Position numbers and translations under genes: made by a program. The notes under the pieces were generated by a model. The model was not told the DNA's origin and searched no databases. It saw only the letters and a list, made by a program, of their open reading frames with translations. Below are positions 18,301 through 26,263 of a DNA stretch of 64,000 bases, in pieces (the first letter of the stretch is position 1; each line of letters begins with the position of its first letter). The stretch comes from JAQUBU01 sp036677685 (GTDB lineage Bacteria; Bacillota; Syntrophomonadia; Syntrophomonadales; Syntrophomonadaceae). Where the stretch lies: assembly GCA_036677685.1 (NCBI GenBank), contig JAVBWA010000043.1, positions 62,001 through 126,000 on the forward strand. Reading direction: 5' to 3'.

Positions 18301-18448
18301 TAACGAGGCTATATAACAAGGTAAAAATATATCCCTTCGCTTCTTTAAGCGACCGGGTTTCTATTAACAAACAGGCGGAGGGGTTCTAATCCACCGCCTC
18401 GATGCAGCGGTGTGTTGAAGCTGTTGCCAGTTTCTTCTGATGCTTAAA
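18301..18448 (+). repeat. Structured repeat R4, short form with doubled 5' end
   Basis: The 5' end is present twice: TAACGAGGC at 18301, then TATATAACAAGG from 18311, followed by one short-form body ending GCTTAAA. This looks like a second insertion at, or a partial duplication of, the element start. The terminal hairpin is altered (AGCTGTTGCCAGTTT). Confidence 0.85.
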
Positions 18449-18450
18449 CC

Positions 18451-18487
18451 TGGAATAGAAAGAGGAATGACTCCTCTTTTTATTCCA
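18451..18487 (+). terminator. Strong hairpin after sheath/tube genes
   Basis: TGGAATAGAAAGAGGA pairs with TCCTCTTTTTATTCCA over 16 positions (one G-T) around the loop ATGAC. The inner eight pairs followed by TTTTTATT would act as an intrinsic terminator; the full stem would be an RNase III-type or stabilising hairpin. The rest of the 18288-18590 gap holds repeat R4 and a short leader with AGGAGGAG. Confidence 0.7.
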
Positions 18488-18590
18488 TGTTTCACTTGTA
18501 AAAATAGGATGCAAAAACAACGATTAAAGAAAGAACTCTCGAAAATATGGCAGGCAGTTGATTACGACTTATTATAGGAGGAGCGTATTT

Positions 18591-18965
18591 ATGGCATTTC
18601 AGACTGAATATGAATTTACACTGCCCAAGGGGTTTGTGGATGATGCGGGAAATCTGCACAAAAAGGGTATTATGCGCCTGGCCAATGCAGCGGACGAGAT
18701 ACTGCCCTTGAGGGATCACCGGGTACAGCAGAATCCCGGATACATCACGATCATCCTGCTTTCCAGAGTGATTACAAAACTTGGCAGTCTGAAGGCAATT
18801 GACACAACAATCATTGAAAAGCTTTTTATCGCAGATCTAGCTTATCTCCAAGATTTTTACCAGCAGATCAACGAGGGGGAAATACCAAAAATACCGGCTG
18901 TTTGCCCTAAATGCCAACATGAATTCGAAGTTGAGGTTAACGCTTTGGGGGAGTTCGAGGGATAA
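18591..18965 (+). CDS. Tail-assembly-chaperone/baseplate-like eCIS protein
   Basis: A 124-residue protein in the position held by T4_baseplate-type or tail-assembly chaperone-like proteins in eCIS loci, between tube 1 and DUF6760. Residues about 1-100 are mixed beta/helix (FQTEYEFTLPKGFVDDAGNLHKKG, ITIILLSRVITKLGSLKAID, FIADLAYLQDFYQQINEG), and the C-terminus carries a two-Cys zinc-knuckle-like PAVCPKCQHEFEVEV. ATG 18591 has AGGAGGAG upstream; the longer frame from 18558 does not. The last codons contain a -1 slippery site, so a fraction of ribosomes is predicted to extend this protein into DUF6760, giving a 185-residue fusion. This mirrors the G/GT chaperone pair of tailed phages. Confidence 0.75.
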   Translation: MAFQTEYEFTLPKGFVDDAGNLHKKGIMRLANAADEILPLRDHRVQQNPGYITIILLSRVITKLGSLKAIDTTIIEKLFIADLAYLQDFYQQINEGEIPKIPAVCPKCQHEFEVEVNALGEFEG

Positions 18966-18976
18966 GCAGCTATCCC
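18933..18976 (+). promoter_or_regulatory. Predicted programmed -1 ribosomal frameshift signal
   Basis: Three parts line up. A Shine-Dalgarno-like GAGG at 18933-18936 lies seven bases before a canonical heptamer T_TTG_GGG (18944-18950, zero frame GCT TTG GGG). Eight bases further, GGGATA (18959-18964) and TATCCC (18971-18976) form a six-pair stem with loop AGCAGC. The -1 frame is closed upstream by TAA at 18938 and open to 19147. The zero frame stops at 18963, inside the stem. This is the arrangement seen in known bacterial -1 frameshift sites such as dnaX and the lambda G/T genes; its use here is predicted, not shown. Confidence 0.7.
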
Positions 18977-19147
18977 AAGGAGCGAATCTATGAAGAGGTC
19001 GCTTTCATATCTTACTATTTCAAATGGTCTCACGATGAAATCATGCAAATGGAACACCGGGACCGTCGGAGATGGTGCGAGGAAATTTCGAAGATCAACC
19101 GCAACCTGAACGATGAGCCAGAAAATATGTTTGACGTTTTTAAATAG
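18950..19147 (+). CDS. DUF6760-like eCIS protein, likely made by -1 frameshift
   Basis: The open frame encodes ISSYPKERIYEEVAFISYYF followed by KWSHDEIMQMEHRDRRRWCE and EISKINRNL. It strongly resembles the short DUF6760 proteins found beside the tube genes of eCIS loci. It has no ATG, GTG or TTG start before this conserved region: back to the in-frame stop at 18938 the codons are CGC TTT GGG GGA GTT CGA GGG ATA. The best explanation is translation as a -1 frameshift extension of the preceding gene at 18944-18950; an ATA start at 18962 after GGGGGAG is a less likely alternative. Either way the product would end at TAG 19145. The function of DUF6760 is unknown; the phage parallel suggests tube assembly. 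Confidence 0.7.
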   Translation, partial: GVRGISSYPKERIYEEVAFISYYFKWSHDEIMQMEHRDRRRWCEEISKINRNLNDEPENMFDVFK

Positions 19148-19177
19148 AGATAAAGTTCCTGAAGGGATGGTAACCCA

Positions 19178-19612
19178 GTGAATACAGACTATCATAAGAT
19201 CAGTGGTGTTTATCGTTTTTCGGTTGAAATACAGGGCATTGTTGTAGGCGGATTTTCAGAGGTTTCTGGTCTGACCGCCGAGACCGAGGTGGAGCAATAC
19301 ATAGAAGGCGGGCTTACATCCTATATCCATAGATTCCCCAAAAATACCCGGTATCCCAATTTGGTTCTAAAAAGGGGCATCGCCTATTCCGATGATCTTA
19401 TAAATTGGTATAAGGACTGTATATCAGGCAAGATTGTAAGAAGAAACGGGGCTATTATCCTTTATAGCAGAATGGGGGAAGTGCTGAGAAGCTGGAGCTT
19501 TATAGACGCCTACCCGGTCAAGTGGGTTGGAGCCACCCTAAATGCAAACAGCAGCAATATAGCTTTTGAAACACTGGAGCTTGTATATAACGGTTTCAGT
19601 CTGGACCGCTAA
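19178..19612 (+). CDS. Tail tube protein 2 (gp19-like)
   Basis: A second 144-residue tube-family protein: YRFSVEIQGIVVGGFSEVSGL at the start, LKRGIAYSDDLINWYKDCISGK in the middle and LNANSSNIAFETLELVYNGF at the end. It is clearly a distant paralogue of tube 1. In eCIS the second tube protein usually forms the ring joining the tube to the baseplate hub (as Pvc5/Afp5). GTG 19178 has AAGGGATGG upstream. It follows the DUF6760 frame by 30 bases and precedes the large repeat protein by 28 bases. Confidence 0.9.
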   Translation: MNTDYHKISGVYRFSVEIQGIVVGGFSEVSGLTAETEVEQYIEGGLTSYIHRFPKNTRYPNLVLKRGIAYSDDLINWYKDCISGKIVRRNGAIILYSRMGEVLRSWSFIDAYPVKWVGATLNANSSNIAFETLELVYNGFSLDR

Positions 19613-19640
19613 CAACAGTGCCCTGGACCAAGGAGAATTC

Positions 19641-22600
19641 ATGCTTAAATCTAGAGTCATAAAAACTGCATACACTGGTTTAAGCTTGATAGACATCGGC
19701 TTTTCAGGCAGAATACTTGAGAAATACGGGCTTTTCAGCGATAACTATTTAACCGGCGTATCAATGATTTTCAGGAAGGACAAAGCTCGTGGAAGAACCG
19801 GGAGCACTGCTGTTTACAGAAACATTTTTAACCGTACCTTTGTTTTCCGTTTTTTAAGCATCGGAAGAAACTGCGGGATAGTTTCAACACACCGCAGCAA
19901 CGAGGCGGGGGATATCTTTTCACCTCGTTACAATTCGCATTCCTTGGATAATTACATTCCAAAACTAATTCCTCTTACCGGACAGATCGAAGCAAGTGGG
20001 GGCGTTGACCGGGAGCCGATTGGACCTGGGTTTAAATACATAACAGCGTGGTATTTAAATCTGCAAAGATATATAAAGCCTGAAACCTTCATCTCTCTGA
20101 CCGGCTATCAAAGGCACCCCTCCGTTAGCGAGGATAGGATATGGTTAGCCCATAACGGGGCCGATTCCAATATTCTCTTTAGACGTGGTGAAGGGCGCAG
20201 TGTGGGACGATGGGCCGGAACCAAGTCGATGGAATCCGTTATCCCGCCCAACCCAGAACCCAAGCAGGTTCAATATATAACCCGAACCGAAGCCGGCAGT
20301 ATGTTCAGCCGAAGTTTAGGGAGACACGATATTGGCAGGCTGAACTATACCAGCCAGCTGATAAAATCAGAAATATTTAATATAGTCAGGAATCTTCATG
20401 CAGAATTCATGAATCATAAGACTGAAAAACATCCTGTGGACAATGATGTTACCTCGTTCAATAATTTACATAAAGTCTCGGGCCGATTTTCCACGACCCC
20501 GGATAATTTGAAACCGGGATATCTGAAGGAGTATGGGTCAGGAAAGCAGTTGGCAGAATATCACAGCTGGCTGGAATGGTATCAAAGCAGCAGGTGGAAG
20601 AGGATACAGCGGGCAGGGGTGCAGCTGGCCTTTGAACGTCAGGTTTTAGAAAACCACCGGCAGAAGCTGACGAATACATTGAGACGTTTAAGCCTTGAAA
20701 TCAGTAAAAATGAAACCAGCCGGCAGTTGCAGGAATCTGAGCAAAGTTTAGCGGACCGCGGTGGACGTAGTCCAGATCTATTTAGTTATATGCGCGGTCG
20801 GCTGGGGGAGAAAACCAGGCTTAAACAAGAGTTGCAACGGATTCTTGATGCACAAGCGAGCAAGGAAAAATTAATGGCCGGTGACACCCGAATTCCGGAA
20901 GAACAACTGCATTCATCGTCAGGTCCTGAGGGATCAGGAAATGACAGAATGCTTGGAGAAGCTGGAATATCAGATACGATCCAGCTGCCCGGAACTATCA
21001 GGGGACAACGGGATACAAGACGGGGAATAAGTACCGTCACATTCAGCAAGCCAGGATCGGAATTAGACAACAAGATGCTGGAAAGTGAATGGTATGGCAT
21101 AAACGGGGGCCCCCTTAATCTGACCGAGCCTGGATTAGGAACCGGTATGGTTTTATTAAAGAACATGAGGGGTAACAGGTTTCTTAATCAAGAAAGATTC
21201 CGGGAAACAGCAATTGTTAGAAAAGAACAAGAACTTCTGAAAGTCCTTGAAATACAGGATTATATGAATCTTCAGTGGAGGCGCTTTAAAAGTGAAACAG
21301 GGTTTTCCTTTAATATAAAAAGAATTTTACTTAAAAGCTCGAAAAATATGTTTGATAAGCAAGATAATCAACAGATGAAGGACGTTTACCTGATTAACAG
21401 AACCCTTGATAGTTTCAGCAAAACACGCAGGCTTGCTGAGAGTCTGAGTAAGCTGGAAGAACTTATAAGATATGAATACCGGCAACAAACTAAACCGGAA
21501 ATCCAAACGAGTAAGTTAAAAAAGGGCGGAACATTAGATAAAAGAGCCATAAGCAAAACAGAGTTATATAAGTTTCAAACTAAAACTACTGACGGTCTAA
21601 GCACGGCAGGCCTATATCCGGGTGAAAGCCATACTTTGCCGGTACCGCAGTACAGGAAACCTCGCATGTCCAGAAGGCTTATAGCTGAAGTTATGGAGCT
21701 TGGGCAGGTAATTCAAAGCTATCAAGAAAAGAAAAGTGAACTCTATTCAAAAGAAATCCGAAGGCAGGCCGAATTTTGGAAAGAGATTGAATCTGAAGTA
21801 GGATCCGCCGGAAATCAACCGGAATTTAAGAAGATATCTAAAGGGCAAGCTAGATTCCGCCTGTATACGAAGCAAGCTGTACCGGCAGAAGAAAATGAAT
21901 GGAAAGAACCCCGTTACTTAGAGCAGGATAAGTTTCTGGATTATGAATATAACTCAACCCGGTTTCCGTATAAGCCCACAAAATTAGGCGGTTTAAAAAC
22001 AGCAGGCTTATATTTAAATGAGAGCCGTATTTTCCCGGGATCACAGCACAAAAGACTGAGCATGCCAAGTCGGTTTCTTACTGAACTTATAGAGCTTGGG
22101 CAGGTAATCCAAAGTTATAAGGAAAAGAAAAGTGCACTCTATCGAAAAGAAATCCAAAGGCAGAACGACATTTGGAAAGAGATAGAATCCGGAGGAGCAG
22201 GATACGCCGGAAAGCAACCGGAATTTAAGCAGATTCCTGAAAGCGAACGTAGATTCCGCCTGTATACGAAGCAAGCTGTACCGGCAGAAGAAAATGAACG
22301 GGAAGAAGCCCGTTACATAGAACAGGATAAGTTTCTGGATTATGAATATAACTCAACCCGGTTTCCGTATAAGCCCACAAAATTAGGCGGTTTAAAAACA
22401 GCAGGCTCATATTTAAATGAGAGTCGTATTTTCCCGGGATCGCAGCACAAAAGACTGACCACGCCGAGTCGGTTTCTTACTGAAATTATAGAACTTGGGC
22501 AGGTAATTCAAATTTATCAGAAGAAGAAAAATGCACTCTATCGAAAAGAAACCCAAAGGCAGAAGCAGGCTAATATTCAAGATTATGTATACAACTCAGA

Positions 22601-23198
22601 ACGGTTCCGGCAGAAGTCCACAAATTTATCAACAGAACTATGGGACCGAGTCAGATATAAGCAAAAAGTAATCAAGCAGTGGAACAACTCTGAGCTAAGC
22701 ACTCTTAAAATACAAAAAAATGGCAGGACCAAAACCCGGTCCAGAATTAAACAAATTCGTAAAATATCGCAGTTGGATAACGATACCCGGAACACCCCGC
22801 AAGTGCCGATAAGTACAGAAGAATTAGGGATAAACCACGATATCATTACCAAAGGCAATATGCATTTATACCAGATAAAAGGCAGCCAATTCAAAATCAG
22901 CCAAAATGGGTCGGAATTTAAAAGACTCCACAGGATTATGCCGGGTATTGATACAGCAATCAGTGTACCGGAAGAATTTATAAAATACTCGCCGATGGAT
23001 TTTCACCGTCAGATGAGAGATCCTGAATCTGAGCGTAATGCAGCAAAAGCTCAGAATGAAGAAGTGATTAATGATCAGGTGTACCGGTATGAAGGTGAAA
23101 TAAAAATTGACCAGGCCAACATGGAACGGATTGTTAACAATGTATACAACGAAATCGAAAGACGGCTCGAGTTTGAGCGGCAAAGAAGAGGTCTTTAA
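19641..23198 (+). CDS. Large charged repeat-containing eCIS protein, candidate length ruler
   Basis: A 1185-residue, Arg/Lys/Glu/Gln-rich protein with no recognised domain. Its C-terminus (YRYEGEIKIDQANMERIVNN, then VYNEIERRLEFERQRRG) resembles the conserved ends of proteins at this position in other eCIS loci, as I recall them. Residues about 650-983 consist of three tandem modules of 132-133 residues, each with a GGLKTAG-like start, an ELGQVIQSYxEKK helix and an FRLYTKQAVPAEENE segment. Much of the rest is predicted helical. ATG 19641 has AAGGAG upstream; a frame from 19566 overlaps tube 2. An inverted, shortened repeat copy (R5) encodes residues about 71-97. Position between tube 2 and the LysM hub, and modular length, make a tape-measure or tube-filling role plausible but unproven. 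Confidence 0.6.
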   Translation: MLKSRVIKTAYTGLSLIDIGFSGRILEKYGLFSDNYLTGVSMIFRKDKARGRTGSTAVYRNIFNRTFVFRFLSIGRNCGIVSTHRSNEAGDIFSPRYNSHSLDNYIPKLIPLTGQIEASGGVDREPIGPGFKYITAWYLNLQRYIKPETFISLTGYQRHPSVSEDRIWLAHNGADSNILFRRGEGRSVGRWAGTKSMESVIPPNPEPKQVQYITRTEAGSMFSRSLGRHDIGRLNYTSQLIKSEIFNIVRNLHAEFMNHKTEKHPVDNDVTSFNNLHKVSGRFSTTPDNLKPGYLKEYGSGKQLAEYHSWLEWYQSSRWKRIQRAGVQLAFERQVLENHRQKLTNTLRRLSLEISKNETSRQLQESEQSLADRGGRSPDLFSYMRGRLGEKTRLKQELQRILDAQASKEKLMAGDTRIPEEQLHSSSGPEGSGNDRMLGEAGISDTIQLPGTIRGQRDTRRGISTVTFSKPGSELDNKMLESEWYGINGGPLNLTEPGLGTGMVLLKNMRGNRFLNQERFRETAIVRKEQELLKVLEIQDYMNLQWRRFKSETGFSFNIKRILLKSSKNMFDKQDNQQMKDVYLINRTLDSFSKTRRLAESLSKLEELIRYEYRQQTKPEIQTSKLKKGGTLDKRAISKTELYKFQTKTTDGLSTAGLYPGESHTLPVPQYRKPRMSRRLIAEVMELGQVIQSYQEKKSELYSKEIRRQAEFWKEIESEVGSAGNQPEFKKISKGQARFRLYTKQAVPAEENEWKEPRYLEQDKFLDYEYNSTRFPYKPTKLGGLKTAGLYLNESRIFPGSQHKRLSMPSRFLTELIELGQVIQSYKEKKSALYRKEIQRQNDIWKEIESGGAGYAGKQPEFKQIPESERRFRLYTKQAVPAEENEREEARYIEQDKFLDYEYNSTRFPYKPTKLGGLKTAGSYLNESRIFPGSQHKRLTTPSRFLTEIIELGQVIQIYQKKKNALYRKETQRQKQANIQDYVYNSERFRQKSTNLSTELWDRVRYKQKVIKQWNNSELSTLKIQKNGRTKTRSRIKQIRKISQLDNDTRNTPQVPISTEELGINHDIITKGNMHLYQIKGSQFKISQNGSEFKRLHRIMPGIDTAISVPEEFIKYSPMDFHRQMRDPESERNAAKAQNEEVINDQVYRYEGEIKIDQANMERIVNNVYNEIERRLEFERQRRGL
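19853..19930 (-). repeat. Structured repeat R5, inverted, internally deleted, inside a coding sequence
   Basis: On the minus strand it runs from TAACGAGGTG to GCTTAAA, in the short form, but lacks about 55 bases between two copies of GCGGGGGA, as if deleted by recombination between them. It is read through in frame by the 1185-residue gene, adding the residues from about FLSIGRN to SPRYN. It is the only copy opposite in sense to the surrounding gene. Confidence 0.85.
21590..22590 (+). repeat. Three in-frame tandem modules of about 396-399 bp
   Basis: Module starts lie near 21590, 21985 and 22384. The second and third are nearly identical at DNA level over long stretches (for example the blocks starting AGATTCCGCCTGTATACG at 21852 and 22251, exactly 399 bases apart). 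The first is more diverged and the third is cut short. This indicates a recent in-frame duplication within the large repeat protein. Confidence 0.85.
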
Positions 23199-23227
23199 TA
23201 GAGTAGCTTTGGTGGAGGTGGATAAGG

Positions 23228-23860
23228 ATGGGGCTTGAAAAGGCAATCATAAATGTGGAAAAAGGAGACGGGAGTGTCGAAACAGTCAAGGTTCTTTTCA
23301 ACCCGAACCATTATTCCCTGGAAAGCAGCAATGCATATGCCTTAAAACGAATACCGGGGTTGTCCTCGCCCATTTCGCAGTTCATAAGCGGGGAGGCCTC
23401 TACTCTAACCATGGACTTGTTTTTTGATACTAGTGAAGCCCGAGAGGATGTGCGCAATTATACATCAAAAATCTCGGGACTGCTGTCGGTAGACAAGGAC
23501 TTGCACGCGCCGCCGCTGTGCTCGTTCATCTGGGGGTCCCTGAATTTCAGAGGCTATCTGCTCAAGGTTACCCAGAAATTTACTATGTTCTTGGATTCCG
23601 GTATTCCGGTCAGGGCAACCTTATCGGTCACCTTCAGGGAATTTCAGAGCATGACGGAACAGTTCCAGAACATTCCGAGGCAGTCTTCGGACCGTACCAA
23701 GCAAAGGATTTTGAAGCAAAATGAACAGCTCTGCATGATTGCGGCCCAGGTATATGACGATCCCGGCCTCTGGCGGGAAATAGCCAGAGTGAATAATATT
23801 GATAATCCGCTTGATCTGGAGGCTGGAAAGAATTTGGTGATACCTCCGCTGGAGTCTTAA
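23228..23860 (+). CDS. LysM-containing baseplate hub protein (Pvc7-like)
   Basis: A 210-residue protein with an N-terminal contractile-injection-system tube-like domain (KVLFNPNHYSLESSNAYA, then STLTMDLFFDTSEAREDVR) and a C-terminal LysM domain (LCMIAAQVYDDPGLWREIAR, then NPLDLEAGKNLVIPPLE). This is the architecture of Pvc7/Afp7 and resembles phage gp53-type adaptor proteins that tie the tube to the spike hub. GGAGGTGG lies upstream of ATG 23228. It precedes the gpD and gpV spike genes, in the order usual for eCIS. Confidence 0.88.
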   Translation: MGLEKAIINVEKGDGSVETVKVLFNPNHYSLESSNAYALKRIPGLSSPISQFISGEASTLTMDLFFDTSEAREDVRNYTSKISGLLSVDKDLHAPPLCSFIWGSLNFRGYLLKVTQKFTMFLDSGIPVRATLSVTFREFQSMTEQFQNIPRQSSDRTKQRILKQNEQLCMIAAQVYDDPGLWREIARVNNIDNPLDLEAGKNLVIPPLES

Positions 23861-23954
23861 GATAAATGCTGCAAGGAGGCGGGGGGAGTAAACCCCATTA
23901 CCTGGTTTTGATATTTTCGCTTCATTATATTCTATCAGGAGTGGATAGACCAAT

Positions 23955-25064
23955 ATGAGTAAAGTTGTCAGGGTCGGAGAAAGACATACATATTCCGAAC
24001 TGGAAAATAAATATAAAAATTTTTTTGCCCCGGCATTGAGAATCATTGTGGATGGTACAAACTTGACCTCTATTGGGGCGGCGGTATCTTATTTGAGTAT
24101 CCAGACCAGCAGCAAGTCGGCGGCGGACGCCTTTACATTTATGGTTGGCAATGCCTACGATGCGGTTAACCGGGAATTCAAATGGGTTGACCAGTATTTC
24201 CGCCTGGCGACCTACATTGAGATTTCCATTGGATATGCCGACAAGATGGAAACCCTTTTTAAGGGTTTAATTACCAAGGTGGATATCAAGTATCCTGAAG
24301 AAGGAATGCCTACTCTAACTGTGTCGGGAATGGATCAATCCTTTATCATGATGAGCGGCAAGAAATCCAAGACCTGGAAGAATATCAAATACAGTGATGT
24401 GATACGGGAAATAGGGAAAAAATACGGGCTGGAACTGCAGGTCGATGAGACATCGGTGGTTCATGATATAGTGGAAAAGCATGCCACTTCTGATTTTATG
24501 TTCATCAACAGCCTAGCCATTAAACTAAATTATGAATTTTATGTCGTGGATAATACGCTGTATTTCAAAAAGCCGCATAAGGGGGAAAAAGTGCCGGTAG
24601 TAACTCTGGAATGGGGTAAGAATTTGCGGAATTTTACGACTTCCATCAACCTTTCGGACCAGGTCAATAAGGTAGTTGTAAGGGGGCCGGACAAAAAGAA
24701 CCACAGCAAGGCCATAGAAGGTTCTTCCCAGGAGATAGACCGGCTGGGCCACAATTCAACAACCGGCAAGGATTTGCTCCAGACGGTTGCCAAGGAAATA
24801 ACCACTTATCATGCGTACCGTGTAGTCAAGTCAAAAACCGATGCAGAGGAACGGGCCAATGCAATATTAAACCAAAAAGCCATGAACTTTGTGAAGGGCT
24901 CCGGGGAATGCATCGGAATACCTGAAATGAGGGCAGGAAACTATGTGGAGATAAAAGGACTCGGGAAAGCAAACAACACTTTATTTTATCTGGAAACCGT
25001 TAATCATGTCATAAGCAGCGGAGGCTATACCACGTCTTTTACAGTAGGAGGGAACGCGATATGA
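23955..25064 (+). CDS. Spike hub protein, phage late control gene D/gp27-like
   Basis: The 369-residue product belongs to the gpD/gp27 (VgrG N-terminal) family that forms the trimeric hub on which the tube sits. Recognisable segments are PALRIIVDGTNLTSIGAAVS, KWVDQYFRLATYIEISIGYA, the LTVSGMDQSFIMM strand and DFMFINSLAIKLNYEFYVVD. The C-terminus (MRAGNYVEIKGLGKANNTLF) is the usual end. It overlaps the next gene, gpV, by four bases (ATGA), a sign of translational coupling of the two halves that are fused in VgrG proteins. The 94-base gap upstream holds only a leader. Confidence 0.9.
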   Translation: MSKVVRVGERHTYSELENKYKNFFAPALRIIVDGTNLTSIGAAVSYLSIQTSSKSAADAFTFMVGNAYDAVNREFKWVDQYFRLATYIEISIGYADKMETLFKGLITKVDIKYPEEGMPTLTVSGMDQSFIMMSGKKSKTWKNIKYSDVIREIGKKYGLELQVDETSVVHDIVEKHATSDFMFINSLAIKLNYEFYVVDNTLYFKKPHKGEKVPVVTLEWGKNLRNFTTSINLSDQVNKVVVRGPDKKNHSKAIEGSSQEIDRLGHNSTTGKDLLQTVAKEITTYHAYRVVKSKTDAEERANAILNQKAMNFVKGSGECIGIPEMRAGNYVEIKGLGKANNTLFYLETVNHVISSGGYTTSFTVGGNAI

Positions 25065-25777
25065 GTTTATTTGATACTCTGTCCCAGGGGCTTGAGCAGA
25101 AAGATGAAAAAATATCCGGAGTAGTAGTAGGAACCGTAAGCAATAATCAGGACCCGGAGGGATTAGGAAGGGTAAAAATCAAATTAACCATAAGAGAGAA
25201 CGACAGTGAAACCGATTGGGCACCGGTTGCTACAATGATGGCAGGACCTGGGACCGGCAGCCTTTTCATTCCGGAGGTAGGAGATAAAGTGCTGGTGGCC
25301 TTTCTGCTGGGAGACATAGAGGAACCCTATGTAATAGGAATGTTATGGGATTCCGAAAATACCCCGCCGCCGGGAGATGATTCCGGATTACAGACCAACA
25401 ATGTAAGGAAAATAGTATCGCGAAAGGGGCATGAACTGCGTTTCGATGACAGCACCCTACTATCGGGAGTTACCTTGAGTTCACGAATGGGCATGCAAGT
25501 ACATTTCAGTGATATCACAGGAACCCTTACCATCAGCAGTGGTTTAAATAAGATTAGTATGAACGAGTTCACCAATACGATTGAGATTTTCTCCCCTCTT
25601 CATATCAATATCTGGTCAGGATTCAACACCTGTATCAGCTTGTCAAGCGCCGGGGTAGGAATCTATGCGCCCAATGTCAGTATAAACGCCGGGCAGGTCT
25701 CGATCAAGAGCGGGGTAACCGGGATACAGGGTGCCACGGGGGTCCTAATAAATGGAGGTATCGTTAAAATCAATTAA
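25061..25777 (+). CDS. Spike protein, baseplate assembly protein V/gp5-like
   Basis: The 238-residue product has the gpV/VgrG OB-fold (VVVGTVSNNQDPEGLGRVKI, then WAPVATMMAGPGTG and PEVGDKVLVAFLLGD, YVIGMLWDS) at residues about 18-110. It continues as a beta-helical spike with short repeating strands (INIWSGF, VGIYAPNVSINAGQVSIKSG). It would form the needle under the PAAR-like tip. The ATG overlaps the gpD stop. No lysozyme domain is inserted, so no peptidoglycan hydrolase activity is expected from this protein. Confidence 0.92.
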   Translation: MSLFDTLSQGLEQKDEKISGVVVGTVSNNQDPEGLGRVKIKLTIRENDSETDWAPVATMMAGPGTGSLFIPEVGDKVLVAFLLGDIEEPYVIGMLWDSENTPPPGDDSGLQTNNVRKIVSRKGHELRFDDSTLLSGVTLSSRMGMQVHFSDITGTLTISSGLNKISMNEFTNTIEIFSPLHINIWSGFNTCISLSSAGVGIYAPNVSINAGQVSIKSGVTGIQGATGVLINGGIVKIN

Positions 25778-25807
25778 AAATATTAAGGGATATAGGTTTT
25801 CGGGATT

Positions 25808-26209
25808 ATGAATAACAGTTTTATGGGCCGGGGTTGGAAGTTTCCGGTTGAGGTAGACAAAGCCACAGGAAGAATCAGAATGTCTGAAGGGGAAGAAGAT
25901 ATTCGGGAATCCATCAGAATAATTCTTGGCACATCAAAAGGAGAAAGAATGATGAGGCCGGAATTTGGATGCGAATTGAGGGACTTTGTTTTTGGCATAA
26001 CTGATGTCACTACCTTAAGGCTGCTTGAGAACAAAATAAAGGATTCTATTACGGTTTGGGAACCACGGGTCGAGGATGTTGCGGTTAAAGTGGCCTTGGA
26101 TGATGAGGTGCCTGGGAAATTGAACATTTCAATCACCTATATAGCCCGGTCTACCAATAATCTTTTTAATCTGGTCTACCCGTTCTATATTAACGAAGGA
26201 GTTGGCTAG
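25808..26209 (+). CDS. Baseplate wedge protein gp25-like
   Basis: The 133-residue product is a gp25/gpW-family baseplate protein: GRGWKFPVEVDKATGRIRMS, then EEDIRESIRIILGTSKGERM with the conserved MRPEFGCELRDFVFG. In contractile systems gp25 nucleates the sheath on the baseplate. ATG 25808 lies 30 bases after gpV. The next gene starts 54 bases downstream. All expected family landmarks are present. Confidence 0.93.
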   Translation: MNNSFMGRGWKFPVEVDKATGRIRMSEGEEDIRESIRIILGTSKGERMMRPEFGCELRDFVFGITDVTTLRLLENKIKDSITVWEPRVEDVAVKVALDDEVPGKLNISITYIARSTNNLFNLVYPFYINEGVG

Positions 26210-26263
26210 AGCCGTAATCGCTCTGTACAAACCCTGCATTTCGCGTTTTGGCAGGCCGGATGA

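Noticed and set aside
18962..19147. DUF6760 as an ordinary separate gene with its own start
   Set aside because: No ATG, GTG or TTG lies in frame before the conserved region; the slippery site with flanking signals explains the layout better.
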